Shown here: in pieces, positions 6,169 to 15,882 of the stretch
Position numbering within the stretch: the first letter of the stretch is position 1
Layout: each line of letters starts with the position of its first letter
Source: Marinigracilibium pacificum
GTDB lineage: Bacteria; Bacteroidota; Bacteroidia; Cytophagales; Cyclobacteriaceae
Assembly (NCBI RefSeq): GCF_012926615.1
Contig: NZ_JABBNU010000003.1
Location: 248,001-312,000 of the forward strand
Length of the DNA: 64,000 bases
Direction: 5' to 3'
Translations under genes and position numbers: made by a program
The notes under the pieces: generated by a model
What the model saw: the letters and a program-made list of their open reading frames with translations, nothing else
The model's database searches: none
Told to the model about the DNA's origin: nothing

Positions 6169-8166
6169 TTATTCAGGATTCGCCTCATTTTCAAGATCTT
6201 GCAAAACTCGAAGTTGTTCTTTTAATTCAACGATCTTATCCTCTGCTAATACAATCTTCTCTTCAAAGTCTTTTAAAAGCTTATCCGCAGTTTTTGAAGA
6301 AGCAAAAAATGACATGTTATTTTTCCAAGTTACAATATCATCCTGAAGTTTGCTGATCTGTCTTCTGATAGCTCCTTCTTTACGAACCATCTTTCTTTCA
6401 GCTTTGTCACCTTTCATATTGCCAAACCTTGCCATCATCTTAACTCTGGCACCTTCTTCAGAATCAATTTCTGTACTCTCATCAAGAAACTGATCAACAG
6501 CATGTATGAATTTATCTAATGTGGCTTTAATATCTTTCTTAGGTACAAATCCGATTTCAAAGAAATCATCCATTTTGTCTTCTAGCTTTTCAAGATCATT
6601 CAAGTCACCCTCTCTCATTTTATGAATCTCAGAGATAACTGCTTCCTTAGCAGCAAGATTCTTTTCATAATCCTGATCAAACTGCTTATTCTGATCTCTT
6701 CTATTTTGGAAGAATTTATCACATGCCGTTTTGAACTTCTTGAATACTTCCTCTCTAACTTTTTGAGGTACAGGACCAATCTTTTTCCACTCAGTTTGAA
6801 GTTTCTTCATTTCAGAAGCTGTTTGCTGCCAGTCAGTACTATTCATTAGTTCTTCTGCCTTTGCAACTAACTCTTCCTTAAGCTTAAGATTTTCTTTTCT
6901 TTCTTTCTCAAGCTCTTTAAAGAATTTCCCTTTGTTATTAAAGAATGATTTGAAGCTTCCCCAAAAATCCTTATTAACCTCTTTTGCCTTGTTTCTAGGC
7001 ATGCCACCTATTGTATCCCACTCCTTCTGAATCTGAAGAATTTCTTTAGTCTTGGCATTCCACTCATTGATTCTGTCAGTATTAAAATCAGCAAATGGCT
7101 TTACCTTATCTACTAAAGCAAGTTTCCTATCAAGATTTTCTCCCAGATCCTTTTTAAGATTTTCTACATACTCTTTACGACGCATGTATACCTTATCAGA
7201 TGCAGCTTTAAACCTGGTCCATAAATCTTCTTGTACTTCTTTCGGTACCGGACCAACATGCTTATATTCTTCATGAAGCTCATTCAAATCAGCAATTGCA
7301 TCTTTAAGAATCTCTACATTCTCAAGAGCTTCTGCTCGCTTGATAAGATCTTCCTTCAGAGTTTGATTTTTCTTTCTATCAAGCTCTTTTAATTCAAAAT
7401 AGATACTTCGATTATCATAAAAACGATCAATCAAAGCATTATAATTAGCCCAAAGTGACTTTGCAGAACCACCAGGAACAGGACCTACATCCTTCCACTC
7501 CTGTTGAATCTCTTTAAGCTTATTTATACTTACATTAGTCTCTTCACCATCAACGATCTCTCTGAGTCTTTCAAGAATCTCATTTTTCTTATCAAGATTC
7601 TTTTGCTTAGTCTCTTTTTGAGATCTGTAAAATTTCGACCTTTGGTCTTTTAGCAACTGAACGGTTGCGTCAAACTCCTCAGTCGTTTTATCAAATTTAT
7701 AGTCAAAGCCATCTTCCTCTCCACCATCTTCGATAAACTTATCGAGTGCTTCTTGTCTTTCCTTATCCTTAAACTCTTCATATATCGGAACTACCTCTTT
7801 TAGGATGCGACCTATCTTTGCCATATTATCAACAGAAGTTAGGTCCTTAACTACCTTTAATAATTCCTCACGGGAAAAATTATGATAGTCAACATGATCA
7901 TCATCCTCATCGTGATCATCATGATCATGGTCATGGTCATCATCGTCATGATCATCATCATGATCATCGACAGTAGCATTTGCTTCGACTTTATTTTCTG
8001 AAGTTTCAGAAACAGGCTCTTTTTCAGAATCAGCTTCTGAAGTCACCTTTTCTTCTTTTTCCTCTCCAGAGTTATTTTCTAACGGACTCTCCTGAGTCTC
8101 ATTCACAGGATTCTTTTCAATGTTAGAATCCTCACCAGCAAGCTCATTTTTTTCTTTATCTGACAT
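6169..8166 (-). CDS. DUF349 repeat protein with acidic, histidine-rich N-terminus
   Basis: This 665-aa protein is built from about six DUF349 units (roughly residues 135-600), seen as the recurring EWKxxGPVPxxxxxxLW and KIGPVPQKVREEVFKKF pattern, which are long helical modules related to stress proteins of uncertain biochemical role. The first 65 residues are Ser/Glu-rich and disordered. Residues about 67-95 are made almost only of Asp and His with a few Glu, followed by DYHNFSREELLKVVKDL. The C-terminal 100 residues form a coiled coil. No signal peptide is present, so it is cytoplasmic. A TAATTTTG sequence about 40 bp upstream of the ATG is a possible -7 element. The DUF349 assignment is firm; the role is unknown. 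Confidence 0.85.
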   Translation of the reverse strand: MSDKEKNELAGEDSNIEKNPVNETQESPLENNSGEEKEEKVTSEADSEKEPVSETSENKVEANATVDDHDDDHDDDDHDHDHDDHDEDDDHVDYHNFSREELLKVVKDLTSVDNMAKIGRILKEVVPIYEEFKDKERQEALDKFIEDGGEEDGFDYKFDKTTEEFDATVQLLKDQRSKFYRSQKETKQKNLDKKNEILERLREIVDGEETNVSINKLKEIQQEWKDVGPVPGGSAKSLWANYNALIDRFYDNRSIYFELKELDRKKNQTLKEDLIKRAEALENVEILKDAIADLNELHEEYKHVGPVPKEVQEDLWTRFKAASDKVYMRRKEYVENLKKDLGENLDRKLALVDKVKPFADFNTDRINEWNAKTKEILQIQKEWDTIGGMPRNKAKEVNKDFWGSFKSFFNNKGKFFKELEKERKENLKLKEELVAKAEELMNSTDWQQTASEMKKLQTEWKKIGPVPQKVREEVFKKFKTACDKFFQNRRDQNKQFDQDYEKNLAAKEAVISEIHKMREGDLNDLEKLEDKMDDFFEIGFVPKKDIKATLDKFIHAVDQFLDESTEIDSEEGARVKMMARFGNMKGDKAERKMVRKEGAIRRQISKLQDDIVTWKNNMSFFASSKTADKLLKDFEEKIVLAEDKIVELKEQLRVLQDLENEANPE

Positions 8167-8218
8167 GATTGTGTTATTATTCTATAAATACATGTAGCCC
8201 AAAATTATACAATCCAGA

Positions 8219-8797
8219 CTAATTTAATCTTGGGTCGAGCGGATAATTTGCAAACATCTTAAATTCTCCACCCATCTTTCTCAAAATATCCCCCCATATC
8301 TCTTCAGAACCGTGAACAAAGATTGTATCCAGATCTGTTTTCTCAGATACTATCCATGAGGTTTCTTCTAGCTCTTTTTGTAATTGTCCCGCAGTCCAAC
8401 CTGAATAGCCGATAAAAAATTTAAAATCTTCATCTAAATAAATACCTGACCTTAATAAATTAACGACCTGCTCAAAATTACCACCCCAATAAACTCCATT
8501 TCCCAGGGGTACAGCCTCGTCTATAAGATCCGGTCTTCTATGTATAAAATGTAGAGTGTCCTGCTGCACAGGCCCTCCAACATACAATGGTATGTCTAAT
8601 GCTGGTTTTTCATCCAAAACTTCACTCAAGGTTAGTATTGAAGGTTTATTCAACACAAACCCGAAAGAACCATCCTCATTATTTTCACATAATAAAACTA
8701 CAGATCTTTCAAAATTCGGATCTGGTAAAAATGGTTCTGAGATCAAACATGATCCCTTAGCTGGATTAAGTATACCTGGTTTTGGGAAGAATTCCAT
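8219..8797 (-). CDS. YqgE/AlgH family protein
   Basis: This 192-aa protein has the family hallmarks: GSCLISEPFLPDPNFERSVV at the N-terminus, NEDGSFGFVLNKP, YVGGPVQQDTLHFIH, GVYWGGNFE and FFIGYSGWTAGQL. YqgE/AlgH proteins form a compact fold of unknown biochemical activity; the Pseudomonas member affects alginate expression. Length is typical (about 185-190 aa). It lies 52 bp upstream of the DUF349 gene on the same strand and may be co-transcribed with it. Confidence 0.92.
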   Translation of the reverse strand: MEFFPKPGILNPAKGSCLISEPFLPDPNFERSVVLLCENNEDGSFGFVLNKPSILTLSEVLDEKPALDIPLYVGGPVQQDTLHFIHRRPDLIDEAVPLGNGVYWGGNFEQVVNLLRSGIYLDEDFKFFIGYSGWTAGQLQKELEETSWIVSEKTDLDTIFVHGSEEIWGDILRKMGGEFKMFANYPLDPRLN

Positions 8798-8886
8798 AAT
8801 TATCCTTTCATCACTTTTCTAACTATTTGATCGATTTTGCTATATGTTTAATTTAATCAAAAATTTTAGATATAATCAATAATATA

Positions 8887-9471
8887 CTAATGTAAAGCTG
8901 CCTTAATAGGTAATTCTTTTAATATTTCACCTTCAATATTGTTCAACTCCTCTAATCGATTATACACTTCATCCTCAGGAAAATATAACAACGCCATCTT
9001 TACAAATATATTTCCGTGCTTTGCTTCAGATGCCCATAATCGATGATAAAAACTTTTCAGTTCGCCTTCAGGCAATGCTTCATAGATTAACCTGAATCGC
9101 TCTGCTCCGCGACATTCAATTATAGAACCCAGCAATAACCTGTCTCTGAATCGCTCTACCCTTCCACTGTGGCATTTATCAACTAATTGCTTAACGTATA
9201 TATCCTGAGATATTTCATGAGGAAGTTGGATATTCCTTTCCTCCATGATCTTATACACATCCTGAAAGTGCTCCAACTCTTCTATGGCCGTATCTATCAG
9301 TTCAGGTATTATTTCAACACGATTCGGATACTTAGCTACCAGACTCATTGCCATTGCTGATGCTTTACGCTCACAATTGGCATGATCTTGTAAGAAAGAA
9401 TCAAAATCATTCATCACCGCATCAACCCATTCCTGACTACTAGGCACAAAAACTTCCAGACTTAATTTCAT
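8887..9471 (-). CDS. miaE: tRNA-(ms2io6A37)-hydroxylase, MiaE type (copy 1)
   Basis: MiaE is a di-iron monooxygenase that hydroxylates the isopentenyl side chain of ms2i6A at tRNA position 37. The four-helix ferritin-like ligand set is present in this 194-aa protein: Glu in NCERKAS, ExxH in IEELEHF, Glu in IECRGAERF and ExxH in SEAKHGN. A second, clearly divergent MiaE-type protein is encoded at 28005. The gene stands alone between yqgE (same strand) and pdxH (divergent). MiaA and MiaB, which make its substrate, are not in the window. Confidence 0.85.
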   Translation of the reverse strand: MKLSLEVFVPSSQEWVDAVMNDFDSFLQDHANCERKASAMAMSLVAKYPNRVEIIPELIDTAIEELEHFQDVYKIMEERNIQLPHEISQDIYVKQLVDKCHSGRVERFRDRLLLGSIIECRGAERFRLIYEALPEGELKSFYHRLWASEAKHGNIFVKMALLYFPEDEVYNRLEELNNIEGEILKELPIKAALH

Positions 9472-9613
9472 ATTAAATCGAATTATTTTAAAATTAATAT
9501 TCCTAAAACAAAACAGTTCTGATCAAAGTACCAAAGAAATCTATACAATATATTAGTTAATTAATAGTCTATTGGTCATTTTTACCCTGTCTAATAAACA
9601 ATCTTTCTTTATC

Positions 9614-10252
9614 ATGGATATAGCAGATATCAGAAAAGAATATTCCCAACATTCTCTGGACATTAGTGATGTAGATAATGATCCGATAATCCAGTTTGAA
9701 AAATGGTTTCAAGAAGCTATTAAGGCTGATGTGATGGAACCTAATGCAATGTCAATATCCACTGTCACAGCAGACAACAGGCCTACAAACCGGATTGTCC
9801 TATTAAAAGGGATTTCAGATGGAGGGTTTGAATTTTTCACAAATTACCAAAGTCGTAAAGGGATAGAAATTGAAAAAAACCCATGGGTTGCACTTACATT
9901 TTTTTGGGGAGAACTTGAAAGACAAGTTAGAATTGAAGGAATTGCAGAAAGGCTAACCGAAGAAGAATCTGAAAATTATTTCAATAGCAGACCAGAAGGA
10001 AGCAGAATCGGTGCTTGGGTATCTCCGCAGTCTCAACCAATTGCCAGTCGGGATATTCTAGATCAGCGGGTAGAAGAAATATCAAATAGATTTAAAGGAA
10101 AAAAGGTTACAAAACCGAAGCAGTGGGGTGGTTACAGGGTAAGACCGGTAATGCTTGAATTTTGGCAAGGCAGACCTAACAGACTTCATGATAGAATAAC
10201 GTATAACCTGCAAAAAGATCATATCTGGACTAAAACAAGATTAGCTCCTTAA
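9614..10252 (+). CDS. pdxH: Pyridoxamine 5'-phosphate oxidase
   Basis: PdxH oxidises pyridoxamine or pyridoxine 5'-phosphate to pyridoxal 5'-phosphate using FMN and oxygen. The family order is complete: MDIADIRKEY, PNAMSISTV, RPTNRIVLLKG, FFTNYQSRKG, ALTFFWGELERQVRIEG, SRPEGSRIGAWVSPQS and the C-terminal GGYRVRPVMLEFWQGRPNR, RITY and RLAP. I start at the ATG at 9614 (213 aa), which gives the usual N-terminus; a longer frame begins with a TTG at 9572 but adds residues not found in the family. The stop overlaps the next start (TAATG at 10250-10254), so the glycosyltransferase is translationally coupled to it. Confidence 0.94.
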   Translation: MDIADIRKEYSQHSLDISDVDNDPIIQFEKWFQEAIKADVMEPNAMSISTVTADNRPTNRIVLLKGISDGGFEFFTNYQSRKGIEIEKNPWVALTFFWGELERQVRIEGIAERLTEEESENYFNSRPEGSRIGAWVSPQSQPIASRDILDQRVEEISNRFKGKKVTKPKQWGGYRVRPVMLEFWQGRPNRLHDRITYNLQKDHIWTKTRLAP

Positions 10253-11538
10253 TGCTGGAAAACAAAACCTATAAAACATATTTAGAAAGGTATGCTCTCA
10301 ATGATTATCAAATCAACTCTGATGTTGATGAAAAAACTGATGCCATTGTGGTCATACCTTCTTTCTATGAGAAAGGATTATTCGAGAGTCTGAATAGCCT
10401 GGCTTCAAACAGCACAAATTATAAAGTTGCAGTATTTATTGTCATCAATGAATCTGTTGATGAGGATGAAAACATAAGGCAATTTCATAAATCACAGCAT
10501 GATAAATTAAAAGATTGGTGTAAATCTGAAAGCCAATCAAACATCTCATTTTATCCGGGTAATATTTGTCGCTTTAATAAAAAAAAGGCCGGAGTTGGTA
10601 TTGCAAGGAAAGCCGGAATGGACGAGGCATTCAGGCAGCTAAATAAATTTGACAAGCTAAATGCTCCGATCATATGCTATGATGCGGATTCAACCTGTAA
10701 AATAGACTTTCTTGAAAAAACAATATCACATTTTCAATCTAACAAAAAGTGCACTGGTGTATCTATTGCTTTTGAGCATCCCATAGACTCAAATGACCCA
10801 AAGTATCGTGGGATTTTACAATATGAAAGCCATCTTCATTATTACGTATTTGCATTACGATATGCCGGATTTCCCTATGCTTTTCATACTGTAGGGAGTA
10901 GTATGGCCTGCAGGGCAGATATTTATGCTACTGTTGGCGGCATGAATACCAGAAAAGCCGGTGAGGATTTTTATTTTCTCCATAGAGTTATTCCTACCGG
11001 TGATTTTGGGCAAGTCCATGACACCAGAATATATCCCTCTCCAAGAATATCTGAAAGAGTACCCTTTGGAACCGGTCGTGCAATGAAGGACTTCACAAAT
11101 GGTAAAGAAATTGAAACTTATTCTCCTGAAATATTCTTTTTACTCAAACCTATTTTTGAAATTCTAAATTCGGGCCAGGAGTTCAGCCAGTTTCACAAAC
11201 GTCATTTACTCGAAATACTTAATCCTACTTTAGGAATTTACATGGAAGAAAAAGGGATATTCTCAAATCTTCAGAGAGCTTCTGAAGAGGCAAATGAACC
11301 TGGCACAAGATTCAAGAAGTATTATGAAGCCTATAATGGATTGGAAGTACTAAAAACTGTTCACTATTTAACTAGTGAGCTTCACGAAAAAGTGCCTATT
11401 GAAAGTGCATCAAGATTTATGTTTGAAAAGTATTTCCACATAAGTAACCCACCAACACAGCTAGAAGACATTTTATTTTTATGGAGAAAACTCATGTACG
11501 AAAAAGAATATGTGTCCCCTGCTAAACAACATTCATAA
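10252..11538 (+). CDS. Glycosyltransferase family 2-like protein
   Basis: This 428-aa protein has a GT-A-like N-terminal half: IVVIPSFYEKGLFESLNSL, VFIVINES, then GVGIARKAGMDEAF, and the metal-binding ICYDADSTCKIDFL (DAD motif). It continues with HTVGSSMACRADIYATVGGM and GEDFYFLHRV, equivalent to the acceptor-site ED motif of GT2 enzymes. No transmembrane segment is evident, so it may act on a soluble or membrane-associated acceptor in the cytoplasm. It is coupled to pdxH by a 1-bp overlap, with no obvious pathway link. Its last 17 bp overlap the end of the convergent hydrolase gene. Donor and acceptor are unknown. Confidence 0.75.
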   Translation: MLENKTYKTYLERYALNDYQINSDVDEKTDAIVVIPSFYEKGLFESLNSLASNSTNYKVAVFIVINESVDEDENIRQFHKSQHDKLKDWCKSESQSNISFYPGNICRFNKKKAGVGIARKAGMDEAFRQLNKFDKLNAPIICYDADSTCKIDFLEKTISHFQSNKKCTGVSIAFEHPIDSNDPKYRGILQYESHLHYYVFALRYAGFPYAFHTVGSSMACRADIYATVGGMNTRKAGEDFYFLHRVIPTGDFGQVHDTRIYPSPRISERVPFGTGRAMKDFTNGKEIETYSPEIFFLLKPIFEILNSGQEFSQFHKRHLLEILNPTLGIYMEEKGIFSNLQRASEEANEPGTRFKKYYEAYNGLEVLKTVHYLTSELHEKVPIESASRFMFEKYFHISNPPTQLEDILFLWRKLMYEKEYVSPAKQHS

Positions 11539-12499
11539 TATCCTTTGCAAAATCAAGGGCTCTAAGCTCTGACCAGGTATAAATTTGTTTATGCAGCAAA
11601 AACCCGACATGTCCTCCTGTTTCTGGCGTTTCCAAATATAGATGTTCATGATTTTTTGCAACTTCAAATGGATAGCACGATTGAGAAAGAATCGGATCGT
11701 TTATTGCGTTCACCAATAATGAAGGGACTTTTATTCCTGAAAGAAAATTCCCACAGGAAGCATTAAAATAAAACTCATCCACAGAATCGAATCCACTGAT
11801 CTTAGTAGTGAAATTCGCATCAAAATCCTGAAAATTCTGAACCTCTTCTAACTTTTCAATATCCAGAATACCTGAAAACTGATCTCTCTTCTGGACAATC
11901 TTATTTTTAAGTTTATTCAAGAAGCGCTTCCTGTAAAAACCATTGCCATATTTATTTAATTCGAGACTACTCCCTCTTAAATCAGTTGGCACACTAAAAG
12001 CCATCACTCCTTTCAAATGTTCATCTTTATCAATACGCTCTTCCCCTGCATATTTTAAGCTCATTGCACCACCCATGCTCAATCCGGCCAAAAACACATT
12101 AGAATAACCATGTATTTGTTGCAAATCTTTAATTACTGCATGAAGATCATCAGTATCACCGTGATGATAAAGCCTTGGCAGCCTATTCATCTCACCGCTA
12201 CAACTTCTGCAATTCCAGGCACAAATATCAAACCCATTTTCATAAAACAATTTAGCCATCCCTCTGACATACGGCCTTTCCGAGCTACCCTCAAGTCCAT
12301 GCGAAATAATCAGGACTTTATCATTATTCTTTCTGTGAACAAGCTGATCGATATCAAGAAAGTCACCATCAGGGAGTTCCAATCTTCTTCTTTTATATTC
12401 TACACCTTCTACCTTTCGTAAAGCACTTGGCACAATTGTTTCCAAATGCGCATTGAACAGATAGAATGGTTTCTTATAATTTGATTTAACTAAAGGCAT
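11522..12499 (-). CDS. YheT-type alpha/beta hydrolase
   Basis: This 325-aa protein matches the YheT/ABHD1-3-like family: PFYLFNAHLETIVPSALR at the N-terminus, DGDFLDIDQL, ISHGLEGSSERPYVRGMA, DICAWNCRSCSGEMN, the nucleophile elbow LAGLSMGGAMSLKY, NDPILSQSCYP (Asp) and TGGHVGFL (His). The Ser-Asp-His triad is therefore complete. Bacterial members are poorly characterised esterases. No signal peptide is present. The 3' end overlaps the convergent glycosyltransferase gene by 17 bp, and it is divergent from the TonB receptor gene at 12618. Confidence 0.88.
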   Translation of the reverse strand: MPLVKSNYKKPFYLFNAHLETIVPSALRKVEGVEYKRRRLELPDGDFLDIDQLVHRKNNDKVLIISHGLEGSSERPYVRGMAKLFYENGFDICAWNCRSCSGEMNRLPRLYHHGDTDDLHAVIKDLQQIHGYSNVFLAGLSMGGAMSLKYAGEERIDKDEHLKGVMAFSVPTDLRGSSLELNKYGNGFYRKRFLNKLKNKIVQKRDQFSGILDIEKLEEVQNFQDFDANFTTKISGFDSVDEFYFNASCGNFLSGIKVPSLLVNAINDPILSQSCYPFEVAKNHEHLYLETPETGGHVGFLLHKQIYTWSELRALDFAKDIMNVV

Positions 12500-12617
12500 A
12501 TTATTTGTGGTGATTTATTAAAGTTCAAAATATTGAAATCAATGTTGTGTCACACTTGTTCTTGAATATTTCAAATTTGATTCGGTTAATGATCTCAATT
12601 TATTCATATTTGCGGCT

Positions 12618-15014
12618 ATGAAGAACATACTTTTTAGACTTTTTTTTATAATAGTCTTCGGCAATGTTATCAATATCTCTGCCCAATCAATAAAACTTGT
12701 TAATAAAGACACCGGGTTACCTGTCTCTTCTGCAAGTATTACATCTTCTGAGGGGAATATTCAAGTGATAACCGATGAAAATGGCATTGCCAAAATCGAT
12801 GATTTTATAAATAGCTCTATATTAAACATCAATCATTCTTCATATTACCCACTAGCCATACCTAAAGATAATTTAACTGAAAAAAACAACATCATTTACC
12901 TTGAGGAAAGGATAATAAAAATGGATGAAATGGTTGTTTCTGCAAATAAATGGGAACAACCAAAATCTGAGATCGCCAGACAAATGGCATATTTGGATGC
13001 TAAAGACATTGTTGATCTTCAGCCACAAACCAGTGCTGATTTATTGAGTTCAACAGGTCAAGTCTTTATTCAGAAAAGTCAAATGGGTGGTGGCAGCCCA
13101 ATGATCAGAGGCTTTGCTGCCAATTCAGTTCTTCTGGTAATCGATGGAGTTAGAATGAATAATGCTATTTATCGAAGTGGTAACCTTCAAAATATTTTAA
13201 ACATTGATCCGTTAAGTCTCCAAAGTGCGGAAGTCATTTTCGGCCCCGGGTCGGTAATATATGGCTCAGATGCATTAGGTGGTGTTATGGATTTTCATAC
13301 GATCACTCCAGATCTTAGCTTATCCAAACCTTCAATTTCAGGCAATGCAATGACTAGATATAGCTCTGCTAACCATGAAAAAACTGGTCATTTATCACTT
13401 AACATTGGAGGTAAAAAATTGGCTTCATTTACCTCAATTTCCTATTCTGATTTTGATGATTTAAGAACTGGAAAAAACTACCCTTCAGGCTATAAGGATT
13501 TCTTTGAAAGAAAATGGTATGTAAAACCATCTGGCGATGCAAATGATGAAATAATTATTAATACTGACCCTGAAATCCAGAAACCATCAGGATACAATCA
13601 GTTTGGAGTAATTCAAAAAATAAAATACTCACCAAGCAATAAATTTAATGTCGGCTATAATTTTTACTATAATAAAACTGGTAATGTACCAAGATATGAC
13701 CGTTTAATACTTGAAGAAAATGGAACACCTGAAAACGCTGAATGGTATTATGGCCCTCAAAATTGGATGATGAATAGTTTAAATTTGACATTCAAAAACA
13801 GCAACCTACTATTCGACCAATCAAAAGTCACAATTGCAATTCAAAATTATGAAGAAAGTAGAAATGACAGAAAATTCAGAGATGAGAGTTTAAGAACACG
13901 AACTGAAAACGTTGATGTTTATTCATTGAATCTGGATAATGAGAAAGTAATCAATAAAATCAATCTTTTCTATGGAATAGAATTCCTGCATAATGATGTG
14001 GCAAGCAAGGCTGTAAGGAAAAACATTATAACTGGCGTCACCGAACCGAATTCAACCCGATATCCGGCAAATGGATCAAGTTATATGTCAGCAGCAGCTT
14101 ATGCATTATCTAAATATATAATTAGTGATAAGTTGATTCTGAATACCGGTATAAGGTATACTTATGTGGAATCAAATGTTGATTTTGGTGAAATCGGTCT
14201 TCCTATGGAAGGTTTTACCAATAAAAACGGAGCACTTACAGGTTCTGCAAGCTTAATATTTCAACCTGACGAAATTAATAATCTTAGTCTGTCATATGGA
14301 TCTGGATTCAGAGCACCAAACATTGACGACGCTGCCAAAGTCTTCGATTCAGAACCAGGAAATGTTGTAGTACCTAATCCCGATCTTGAACCTGAATTTA
14401 ATCATAGCATCGAAATTGGATATAAAGCTTATAAAGAAGATATTTTCACTTTGGAAGCAATTGGTTTTTATAGTTATCTCACCAATGCAATGGAAAGAAG
14501 AGACTATATCTATAATGGTGAGTCGAGTATCGATTATGATGGTACAATAAGCAATGTACAAGCAGAAGTTAATATAGGAAGTGCGAAGATTTATGGTTTT
14601 TCATTTAATGGATCTCTTTCTATTTCAAAAAATATTTTCTTTAGTAGTACAATAACTGTATCTGATGGAGAAACATCAGATGGAGAGTCCGTAAGGCATG
14701 TTGTTCCACTATTTGGAAGATCTACCATTAAATATGTTAGATCAAAATGGGACATCTTTTTAAACATTCAATATCAAGGAGGGATTGAGTTCGATAAACT
14801 TTCACCTTCAGAACAAAACAAGACTCATCTTTATACAGAAGATGGCGCTATTGGCTGGACCACCTTTAATTTAGGAGGATCAGTTCAGCTATCAAAGTCT
14901 TTTATTATAAACGCTGGAATTGACAACATTACTGATTTGCATTACAGGCCATATTCATCTGGCATAAGTGCACCAGGGAGAAACCTATTTATTAGTGCCA
15001 GATATTTATTTTAA
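12618..15014 (+). CDS. TonB-dependent outer-membrane receptor (haem/siderophore-type plug)
   Basis: This 798-aa protein has a signal peptide (cleavage after about residue 22, NISAQ), a carboxypeptidase-regulatory-like domain (about 23-95), a plug (about 110-230) with GGGSPMIRGFAANSVLLVIDG and VIFGPGSVIYGSDALGGVMDF, and a 22-strand-type barrel ending in aromatic FISARYLF. The plug wording resembles haemoglobin/haem and copper-type receptors. Substrate cannot be assigned. The start is the ATG 5 bp after a CATATTTG sequence, so the leader may be very short. A strong terminator follows at once. No SusD partner is present, so it is not a polysaccharide locus. Confidence 0.9.
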   Translation: MKNILFRLFFIIVFGNVINISAQSIKLVNKDTGLPVSSASITSSEGNIQVITDENGIAKIDDFINSSILNINHSSYYPLAIPKDNLTEKNNIIYLEERIIKMDEMVVSANKWEQPKSEIARQMAYLDAKDIVDLQPQTSADLLSSTGQVFIQKSQMGGGSPMIRGFAANSVLLVIDGVRMNNAIYRSGNLQNILNIDPLSLQSAEVIFGPGSVIYGSDALGGVMDFHTITPDLSLSKPSISGNAMTRYSSANHEKTGHLSLNIGGKKLASFTSISYSDFDDLRTGKNYPSGYKDFFERKWYVKPSGDANDEIIINTDPEIQKPSGYNQFGVIQKIKYSPSNKFNVGYNFYYNKTGNVPRYDRLILEENGTPENAEWYYGPQNWMMNSLNLTFKNSNLLFDQSKVTIAIQNYEESRNDRKFRDESLRTRTENVDVYSLNLDNEKVINKINLFYGIEFLHNDVASKAVRKNIITGVTEPNSTRYPANGSSYMSAAAYALSKYIISDKLILNTGIRYTYVESNVDFGEIGLPMEGFTNKNGALTGSASLIFQPDEINNLSLSYGSGFRAPNIDDAAKVFDSEPGNVVVPNPDLEPEFNHSIEIGYKAYKEDIFTLEAIGFYSYLTNAMERRDYIYNGESSIDYDGTISNVQAEVNIGSAKIYGFSFNGSLSISKNIFFSSTITVSDGETSDGESVRHVVPLFGRSTIKYVRSKWDIFLNIQYQGGIEFDKLSPSEQNKTHLYTEDGAIGWTTFNLGGSVQLSKSFIINAGIDNITDLHYRPYSSGISAPGRNLFISARYLF

Positions 15015-15017
15015 CTT

Positions 15018-15044
15018 AAAAGGGACTGAAAAACAGTCCCTTTT
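15018..15044. terminator. Bidirectional intrinsic terminator
   Basis: A perfect 11-bp stem (AAAAGGGACTG / CAGTCCCTTTT) with an A5 loop lies 4 bp after the TonB receptor stop. A/T runs on both sides make it able to serve the convergent lipoprotein gene as well. Confidence 0.88.
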
Positions 15045-15090
15045 ACATTCTAAAAAAAATTAACAAATCACCTATTTAATTCTCTAATTA

Positions 15091-15882
15091 CTAGTTGTTA
15101 TTTGCTCCTGCATCAATCCAGCAAACAATATCATCACGCTGTTGCTGAGTAAGATCATAACCAGAATTTTGCGGTGGCATTACTCCAGTACTAACACGTT
15201 GTCTGATGTTGTTTGAATTAGCACTTATATCGTCATAATTAGCGAATACTGTCCGGCCCGTTCCTTCAACATGACATCCAGACACAGCACAATTATTCTG
15301 AATTAGTGGTTCTACATCAGTAGCAAAAGATATTGAAGCATCAATCACAAAATTAACTGTCGCTGTACATCCACTGGCGTCAGTAATACTTATTGCATAT
15401 TCACCAGGCGCTAGTCCATCAAATGTGCCATCAGAACTTGAATTTCCATCTAGAAGGTAGTCATAAGGTGGAGTACCACCATCAGCTGAAACCATTACAG
15501 CACCATTATCTACATTACAATCAGAAGCTACTGCTTCATCAAGGGAAGCAGTTAGACCACTTTCAGATTGAATATTTACGTTTGTCGTTGTTTCACATCC
15601 ATCCTCTGCCTTAAAAACCACTTCATAAATACCTGTAGATAATCCAGTAATAGTCGTTGATACTGTTACACTCTGTCCTCCTACGGTGATTGAAGAAATT
15701 GATTTTGATGGAGTAGTACTCCATTCAAAAGAACCATCCTCAGAATCACATGTTGCCGGTGTTACATTAGAAATAGTAACTGTAAACTCCTCCTCACAAG
15801 AACTCCCCGGAGCAGGATTTTTCTCTGATTTACAACCAACTATGATTGCAATCATTAATAATATTTTACCAAGATTTTTCAT
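15091..15882 (-). CDS. Lipoprotein with SprB-like repeats and a C-terminal cytochrome c-like domain
   Basis: The 263-aa product begins with a lipoprotein signal (MIAIIVGCKS, lipid Cys near residue 17). Two immunoglobulin-like SprB-type repeats follow: VTPATCDSEDGSFEW to EDGCETTTNVNI, and DCNVDNGAVMVSADGGTPPYDY to DASGCTATVNF. The last 75 residues look like a small cytochrome c-like domain: IQNNCAVSGCHVEG gives a CX4CH haem motif, and GVMPPQNSGYDL supplies a possible axial Met, ending in IVCWIDAGA. It overlaps the DUF5777 gene by 17 bp, so the order YceI-DUF5777-lipoprotein is one operon. Export and surface anchoring follow from the lipobox; electron transfer is inferred. Confidence 0.75.
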   Translation of the reverse strand: MKNLGKILLMIAIIVGCKSEKNPAPGSSCEEEFTVTISNVTPATCDSEDGSFEWSTTPSKSISSITVGGQSVTVSTTITGLSTGIYEVVFKAEDGCETTTNVNIQSESGLTASLDEAVASDCNVDNGAVMVSADGGTPPYDYLLDGNSSSDGTFDGLAPGEYAISITDASGCTATVNFVIDASISFATDVEPLIQNNCAVSGCHVEGTGRTVFANYDDISANSNNIRQRVSTGVMPPQNSGYDLTQQQRDDIVCWIDAGANNN

